From: Solirubrobacteraceae bacterium
Lineage (GTDB): Bacteria; Actinomycetota; Thermoleophilia; Solirubrobacterales; Solirubrobacteraceae
DNA length: 13,862 nucleotides
Reading direction: 5' to 3'
NCBI GenBank assembly: GCA_017882405.1
Contig: JADGPO010000010.1
Location: 1-13,862, forward strand
The translations under genes were made by a program, and so were the position numbers. Of the stretch, positions 7,433 to 13,862 are shown piece by piece; positions within the stretch are counted from its first letter, which is position 1; each line of letters opens with the position of its first letter. The notes below the pieces were generated by a model that was given only the letters and a program-made list of their open reading frames with translations, was not told the origin of the DNA and searched no databases.

Positions 7433-7930
7433 ATGGAAGCGGGCGTGGTAGCGGGCAACGAGATGGCAGTGGTCCCAGGCACGTCGGCCGTGCGCTGGTG
7501 GTGGCTGGGCCTGGCGGTCGCGGCGGTTCTCCCGTTCGCGGCGGCGTTCGCGATCGGTTCGACGACCAAGACCAAGTCCGCGCCCGTCAGCACCCCGACC
7601 GGTCTGGCGCCGGTCCTCACCGGTGGCCCCGCGCAGGCGTCGGTGACGGCGCTGCAGCCCGGCATGACGATTCCCAAGCTCAAGGTCCCCGCGCCTCCGA
7701 AGCCCAAGACGACGGTTGCCCCCACCACGACTGGGAGCTCGCCGACGGTCACCACGCCCAGCACGGCGCCGACCCTGACCACGCAGCAGTCCTCGCCCAC
7801 GCCCACGCCCACGCCCACGCCGACTCCGACGCCCACACCCACACCCACACCCACACCCACCCCCACACCCAACAGCGGTGGTGGCGGCGGTGGCGGCGGC
7901 GGCGGCGGCGTTTCGCACGGCGGCGCCTGA
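7433..7930 (+). CDS. Small single-pass membrane protein with Pro-Thr repeat and poly-Gly tail
   Basis: The frame can start as early as GTG 7388, but ATG 7433 has a GAAG at 7427-7430 and places a short N-terminus before the membrane segment, giving 165 residues. After about 20 residues comes a transmembrane helix (RWWWLGLAVAAVLPFAAAFA, about 21-42). A Lys/Thr/Pro-rich stretch follows, then a (Pro-Thr) repeat from about residue 121 and a terminal run of about 11 glycines before VSHGGA. There is no signal-peptidase or sortase motif. The composition resembles a wall-spanning stalk, presumably outside the membrane. The family is unrecognised. It is codirectional with the LuxR-type gene 84 bp upstream and could be its target or simply a neighbour. 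Confidence 0.65.
   Translation: MEAGVVAGNEMAVVPGTSAVRWWWLGLAVAAVLPFAAAFAIGSTTKTKSAPVSTPTGLAPVLTGGPAQASVTALQPGMTIPKLKVPAPPKPKTTVAPTTTGSSPTVTTPSTAPTLTTQQSSPTPTPTPTPTPTPTPTPTPTPTPTPNSGGGGGGGGGGGVSHGGA
7796..7872 (+). repeat. Hexamer (cccacg/cccaca) tandem repeat
   Basis: Imperfect 6-bp repeats encode the Pro-Thr stalk of the small membrane protein, followed at about 7876-7910 by ggt/ggc repeats encoding poly-Gly. Both units keep frame, so replication slippage would change stalk length only. Confidence 0.85.
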
Positions 7931-7986
7931 GCCATCCAGGGCAGACTCGTCGGGGCTAGCCGAGCGGTGTGCCGGGCCGCGCGGGT

Positions 7987-8871
7987 CTAGGCGTGCGGCC
8001 GGCCGACTTGCTGCGCGCCCTCCAGCGTCGCCACGTCCTCGTCGTCGAGCTCGACCTCGGCCGCTGCGAGGTTCTCCTCCAGGTGCTCCACCGAGGTGGT
8101 GCCCGGGATCAGCAGGATGCGCTCGTAGTGGGCCAGCAGCCAGGCCAGCGCGACCTGCGAGGGCTTGACGTCATGCTTGGCCGCCACCTGCGAGATCGCG
8201 GGATCCTGAGCCAGCTTGGCGGGGCCGCCGGTGAACGCTGAGCCGAGCGGGAAGAACGGCACGAACGCGATCTCGTGCTCACGGCACAGGTCGAGGATCG
8301 GCTCGTCGCTGCGGTCGATCACGCTGTAGGAGTTCTGGATCTCGCCGATCTGCGTCTGCTCGAGCGCCCGCCGAGCGCCCTCGAGCGTCACGTTGGAGAT
8401 ACCGATCAGATCCAGCTTGCCCTCCCGGCGCAGGTCCTGCAGCGTTTCGAGCTGCTCGGGCAATGGAACATCCGGCCCGCCGGTGTCGGTGATCACCCGC
8501 AGGTTGACGAGGTCCATACGCTCGACGCGCAGCGAGCGCAGGTTGTCCTCGACGCCCTGGCGCAGCTCCCGCGGGGAGAGCGCGGGGAGCCACCCTCCCT
8601 GGTCATCGCGCCGGGCGCCCACCTTGGTGACGAGCTTGAGCTCGTCGGGATAGGGGTGCAGGGTCTCGCGGATCAGGTCGTTGACGACGTCCGGGCCGTA
8701 GTACTGCGATGTGTCGATGTGGTCGACGCCCAGCTCGATCGCGCGCCGGAGCACGGCGCGCGCGCCCTCGGGATCCCGTGGCGGGCCGAACACGCCGGGG
8801 CCGGCGAGCTGCATTGCGCCGAAGCCGATGCGGTTGATCGGCTTGTCGCCGAGAAATGACGTCTTGCTCAT
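7987..8871 (-). CDS. Aldo/keto reductase
   Basis: This is a 294-residue protein from ATG 8871; the frame continues upstream but the fold begins at MSKTSFLGDKPINRIGFGAM. It has the aldo/keto reductase barrel: DHIDTSQYYG contributes catalytic D53 and Y58, and LVTKVG contributes K83. The fourth tetrad position, normally His in a LxHxP-like strand, is N123 in MDLVNLRVI; a VNLR variant is, from memory, known in one AKR subgroup. LIGISN (about 155-160) and LLIPGTTSVEHLEENL (about 253-268) form the NADPH-binding end. It probably reduces an aldehyde or ketone with NADPH; the substrate cannot be told. It is transcribed alone toward the small membrane protein gene, with stops 56 bp apart, and the gene is intact. 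Confidence 0.93.
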   Translation of the reverse strand: MSKTSFLGDKPINRIGFGAMQLAGPGVFGPPRDPEGARAVLRRAIELGVDHIDTSQYYGPDVVNDLIRETLHPYPDELKLVTKVGARRDDQGGWLPALSPRELRQGVEDNLRSLRVERMDLVNLRVITDTGGPDVPLPEQLETLQDLRREGKLDLIGISNVTLEGARRALEQTQIGEIQNSYSVIDRSDEPILDLCREHEIAFVPFFPLGSAFTGGPAKLAQDPAISQVAAKHDVKPSQVALAWLLAHYERILLIPGTTSVEHLEENLAAAEVELDDEDVATLEGAQQVGRPHA

Positions 8872-8878
8872 GTCAGAC

Positions 8879-8907
8879 AGTGTGCGCCAGGCCCAGCGAG
8901 GTGACAA
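8879..8907 (-). promoter_or_regulatory. Candidate promoter of the aldo/keto reductase
   Basis: On the minus strand TTGTCA (8907-8902) is followed after exactly 17 bp by CACACT (8884-8879), 7 bp before the ATG. Transcription would start at or next to the start codon, giving a leaderless mRNA. That agrees with the absence of a Shine-Dalgarno sequence there. Confidence 0.4.
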
Positions 8908-8949
8908 GCGGACCCTCGATCCGAGGATCCGCACCACCACCCTGAGCGA

Positions 8950-9267
8950 TCACACGGCTTCGAGCGCCTGCGCCAGGTCTGCCTCGAGCGCGCCGGCCGA
9001 CTGGCGCTCGGCACGGACGGCGAGACCCTCGCAAGAGCAGCCAGGCCGGGTCCGGCGCGGCCACGATCCCGGCGGCCGAGCCGAACGCCGCCAGAGCAGT
9101 GCCTCGCTGCCCTCCAGTTCGCCGAGGACGCGCTCGGCCTCCAATCCGACCGGATGGGCGACGCGCTGGTAGTAGAACGGGCCCGGCGTGGCGTCGACGT
9201 AGGGGTGGATGGTGGCGCGGTCCAGCCCGGGCAGCTCGCCCCGAGCCAGCTTCGTCTCGCGCTCCAT
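8950..9267 (-). pseudogene. Remnant of a Cys/Met-metabolism PLP-dependent enzyme, internally deleted
   Basis: The reading frame gives 105 residues. The first ~58 resemble the N-terminus of cystathionine gamma-synthase/lyase-type enzymes: ELPGLDRATIHPYVDATPGP, then FYYQRVAHPVGLEAERVLGE and LEGSEALLW. The expected SGSAA-like stretch appears only after a shift to another frame (around 9085-9095, where FGSAAGIVAA can be read). The last ~25 residues (GLAVRAERQ then ALEADLAQALEAV) resemble the extreme C-terminus of the same family. The roughly 300 central residues, with the PLP-binding lysine, are absent. I infer a large internal deletion plus a frameshift. A short real protein is possible but would lack the active site. 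Confidence 0.55.
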
Positions 9268-9272
9268 GCCGG

Positions 9273-9719
9273 TCAGGCGGCGGTCAGCGTGGTGGTCAGG
9301 CCGGGGCCGGCGGCCAGCGTCTGGTAGACGACGCAGTAGCGCTCGGTGAGCTTTTGCAGCGTCGCCAGCTGCTCGGCGTCGGCGTCGGTGTCCAGCTGGA
9401 AGGACAGCCGAATCGAGCTGAAGCCCACCGGCGCGTCGCGGTCGACGCCCAACGTGTCGCGGAAGTCCAGGTCGCCCTCCGCGTGGACCTGTCCGGAGCG
9501 CAGCTGAATTCCCAGCGAGGTCGCCACCGCTGTCAGCGTCACGCCCGCGCAGGCCACCAGCGCCTCCAGCAGCATGTCGCCGGAGCACAGCAGCGACCCG
9601 TCTCCCCCCGGTGGCCGGATGCAGGCCGGCCTCCGCCTCTTATGCCCCGGACGGTGGACGAGGACTGCGCAACCCTTCGGTTGCATGGTCGATTCAGGAC
9701 ACTGGCCAAGATCGACCAC
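9273..9719 (-). pseudogene. OsmC-family protein, N-terminally broken by frameshift
   Basis: The downstream ~105 residues are a clear OsmC/Ohr-like domain, with GGDGSLLCSGDMLLEALVAC (containing the conserved Cys of this subgroup), GDLDFRDTLGVDRDAPVGF and LTERYCVVYQTL. Upstream of GGDG the frame (MQPKGCAVLVHRPGHKRRR...) looks unrelated, but the expected EAGLHPATGG reads in another frame just upstream. The switch falls at a run of six C (9604-9609; six G on the coding strand), where five would restore the frame. Before that, the family frame meets a TAA at 9642-9640. The usual first ~45 residues are absent. It lies 18 bp after the kinase stop. A new GTG start at 9719 would still allow translation, so residual function is not excluded. 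Confidence 0.6.
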
Positions 9720-9737
9720 GTGCTCCGCTGAGCCGTG

Positions 9738-12323
<2,586 letters not shown>

Positions 12324-12377
12324 GGCCCCTGAATCCCCAGTCAGTCAGCTACGTCGCGGTCACCACTGCCGCAAAGC

Positions 12378-12610
12378 CTACCCCTCGCCGGCGTACCGCT
12401 CCTCGATAGCCGCCGAGTACTTGGCGGCGATGGGCTTGCGCTTGAGCTTCATCGTGGGGTCAGCTCGTCGCCGGTGTGCATCCAGCCGTCGTCATCGAGC
12501 ACCTCGGCGGTGCGCACCGCGTCGGCGCGGTAGCCGTGCATGACGACCTCGCCGCGCACCAGCAGCTCGCCGTCGGAGGTGAGACCCGGCTCGACGCCGG
12601 GGAAATCCGG
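12378..12610 (-). pseudogene. 3' remnant of a long-chain fatty-acid-CoA ligase (AMP-binding), deleted and frameshifted
   Basis: The segment reads [18 protein letters not shown], then [20 protein letters not shown] and DDGWMHTGD, which is the A8-proximal region of FadD-type acyl-CoA ligases. It joins directly to ELTP and, after one frameshift, [21 protein letters not shown], which resembles the extreme C-terminus of these ligases. The shift lies at four G (12456-12459), where five would restore the frame. The ~100-plus residues normally between HTGD and DELTPTMK are missing, as is everything N-terminal of FPGVE. The remnant begins right after the cupin stop codon, with no start of its own. Identification of both pieces is good; the deletion is inferred from family knowledge. 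Confidence 0.72.
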
Positions 12611-12882
12611 CTACGAGGCGAGCTCGGGCGGCAGCGCCTGGGGACCGTCGGGGTACAGCTGGGCGAGCTGCTCGGCGGTCAGCTCCCGCGTGTTGGCGGC
12701 TTCCGCGGGGGAGCCGACGACCAGCCACAGGGCGTCGGCCTCGGTGTCGTTGAACACCTGGCGCAAGCTCTCGGGCTCCACCAACAGCGCCGACAGCTGC
12801 TTGGCGAGGTCGGTGTTGGGCACCCCATCTGGTTGGACGGCCGCCAGAACGCGTCGGCGGCGTGCAGCACCCCGAAGGCCAT
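12611..12882 (-). pseudogene. Cupin-domain protein remnant, internally deleted and frameshifted
   Basis: From ATG 12882 the frame reads MAFGVLHAADAFWRPSNQMG, then needs a one-base correction at four C (12823-12826; five would restore the frame). It continues PNTDLAKQL directly into SALLVEPESLRQVFNDTEAD, ALWLVVGSPAEAAN and LYPDGPQALPPELAS, ending at TAG 12613-12611. Start and end resemble a family of small single-domain cupins. The central metal-binding strands with their His residues, expected between KQL and SALLVEP, are missing (junction near 12793/12794). I infer an internal deletion of about 50-60 codons plus a frameshift. It diverges from the mutase gene, with 53 bp between the two start codons. 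Confidence 0.6.
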
Positions 12883-12895
12883 GGCCGCACGCTAC

Positions 12896-12925
12896 TGGAC
12901 GACGGGAGCGGTGAGGAGCTACCGT
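12896..12925 (+). promoter_or_regulatory. Candidate promoter of the acyl-CoA mutase gene
   Basis: TGGACG (12896-12901) and TACCGT (12920-12925) are 18 bp apart, 10 bp before the mutase ATG. This would give a leader of only a few bases, in line with the lack of a well-spaced Shine-Dalgarno sequence. The same 53-bp gap would have to hold the promoter of the divergent cupin remnant. Confidence 0.35.
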
Positions 12926-12935
12926 CACCGTTGAG

Positions 12936-13862
12936 ATGTCCACCGTGGCCGGAGCCCCAGTCAGCTACGACGAGTGGCGCACCGCCTATGGGCTCACCCC
13001 GGAGCGCGACGCTTCGTTCACGACGTTGTCGGGGGAGGCGATCGCTCCGCTGTACACCGAGCGTGACCTGCCGGCCGACCCGTCGAGGATTGGGTTGCCG
13101 GGCCAGTATCCCTACACGCGCGGGGTGTACCCGTCGATGTATCGCGGGCGGATGTGGACGATGCGCCAGTTCGCGGGTTTTGGGAGCGCGGCGGAGACCA
13201 ACCAGCGGTTTCGCTATCTGCTGGACCACGGTCAGACGGGGCTGTCGACGGCGTTCGACATGCCGTCGCTGATGGGCCACGACTCAGACCATCCCAAGTC
13301 TGAGGGGGAGGTGGGGCGGGAGGGGGTGGCGATCGACACGGTCCTGGACATGGAGACCCTGTTCGGCGGGATTCCGCTGGATGAGGTGACGGTGTCGATG
13401 ACGATCAACGCGCCGGCGGCGATCATGCTCGCCTTCTACGTGGTGGCGGCCGAGCGTCAGGGCATCGGTCTCCGGCAGCTGGGCGGGACGATCCAGACCG
13501 ACATCCTCAAGGAGTACATCGCCCAGAAGGAGTGGTGCTTCCCCGTCGACCCGGCGATGCGCCTGGTCGGCGACATGATCGAGTGGTGCTCGACCGAGAT
13601 GCCGCGGTGGCATCCGATCAGCATCTCGGGCTATCACATTCGCGAGGCCGGCTCGACCGCCGCGCAGGAGCTGGCGTTCACGCTCAAGGACGGGCTGACC
13701 TATGTGGAGCAGGCCGTCAGCCGCGGACTGGACGTCGATGACTTCGCGCCCCGGCTGAGTTTCTTCTTCAACGCGCAGATCGATTTCTTCGAGGAGATCG
13801 CCAAGTATCGTGCCGCGCGCCGCATCTGGGCCCGGGAGTTGCGCGACACGTTCGGGGCGCGC
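12936..13862 (+). CDS. B12-dependent acyl-CoA mutase large subunit, isobutyryl-CoA-mutase-like, 3' partial
   Basis: The ATG at 12936 opens a frame of 309 residues that runs off the window end. The (beta/alpha)8 barrel of the methylmalonyl-CoA mutase family is clear: [68 protein letters not shown] and [18 protein letters not shown] (H234 is the conserved active-site His). RQFAGF places F79, and IAQKEW places Q197, at the positions of Tyr89 and Arg207 of methylmalonyl-CoA mutase. The 118-residue spacing F79-Q197 equals both Tyr89-Arg207 and the Phe80/Gln198 pair of isobutyryl-CoA mutase. It therefore probably interconverts branched and linear acyl-CoA (isobutyryl/n-butyryl type) rather than methylmalonyl/succinyl-CoA. 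The B12-binding part lies beyond the window, either fused or on a separate small subunit. Confidence 0.93.
   Translation, partial: MSTVAGAPVSYDEWRTAYGLTPERDASFTTLSGEAIAPLYTERDLPADPSRIGLPGQYPYTRGVYPSMYRGRMWTMRQFAGFGSAAETNQRFRYLLDHGQTGLSTAFDMPSLMGHDSDHPKSEGEVGREGVAIDTVLDMETLFGGIPLDEVTVSMTINAPAAIMLAFYVVAAERQGIGLRQLGGTIQTDILKEYIAQKEWCFPVDPAMRLVGDMIEWCSTEMPRWHPISISGYHIREAGSTAAQELAFTLKDGLTYVEQAVSRGLDVDDFAPRLSFFFNAQIDFFEEIAKYRAARRIWARELRDTFGAR

Noticed and set aside
7946..7964. Inverted sequence around ggctagcc between the convergent stops as a bidirectional terminator
   Set aside because: The arms are only 4 bp or overlap each other, and no T-run follows.
9669..9684. Perfect 6-bp hairpin gcaacc-cttc-ggttgc downstream of the kinase
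   Set aside because: As a terminator it has no T-run on either strand and lies about 55 bases past the stop inside the broken OsmC frame. The stem is too short to claim a function.
12521..12943. Divergent plus-strand frames opposite the cupin and ligase remnants
   Set aside because: They lack family similarity, whereas the minus strand shows two recognisable families in sequence.

Overview
The window is very GC-rich, its genes are densely packed, and the start codons are a mix of ATG and GTG. The protein families (a contractile-injection module, a Pro-rich membrane Ser/Thr kinase, an IcmA-type mutase) suggest a high-GC actinobacterium, plausibly Thermoleophilia/Solirubrobacterales. That placement is an inference from protein style only; no rRNA or other taxonomic marker is present.

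Positions 1-6625 (+) hold the 3' part of an extracellular contractile injection system (eCIS, phage-tail-like) operon. It comprises a 5'-truncated Pro/Ala-rich protein, a tail-tube protein, a LysM-bearing tube/baseplate connector, a VgrG-like spike (gpD plus gp5-OB plus beta-repeat tip), a gp25-like baseplate wedge protein and a baseplate-J (gp6-like) protein. Genes 3/4 and 5/6 overlap by 4 bases and the other gaps are 10 bases or less, so this is one translationally coupled unit. Sheath, AAA+ ATPase, cap, tape measure, PAAR tip and gp7-like baseplate genes are not in the window and do not follow the baseplate gene, where they are commonly found.

Positions 6626-7930 (+) follow the injection genes. 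A striking two-tier inverted repeat (6627-6705) with a possible -10 box in its loop leads into a LuxR-type regulator whose receiver domain has lost most phosphorylation residues. Next is a small single-pass membrane protein with a (Pro-Thr)n/poly-Gly tail.

Positions 7987-12882 (-) hold an intact aldo/keto reductase, two decayed genes (a Cys/Met-type PLP enzyme remnant and an OsmC-family remnant), and an intact 861-aa transmembrane Ser/Thr protein kinase with an extraordinary Glu/Pro-rich cytoplasmic linker. Two more decayed genes follow (the tail end of a long-chain acyl-CoA ligase and an internally deleted cupin). The four remnants carry frameshifts in or near short runs and apparent internal deletions or truncations, whereas the neighbouring long genes are intact. 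This points to real local decay rather than general sequencing error.

Positions 12936-13862 (+) hold the N-terminal 309 residues of a B12-dependent acyl-CoA mutase large subunit, running off the window. It has Phe and Gln where methylmalonyl-CoA mutase has Tyr89 and Arg207, which is the isobutyryl-CoA mutase signature. No tRNA, rRNA, CRISPR array, insertion sequence or attachment site was seen.
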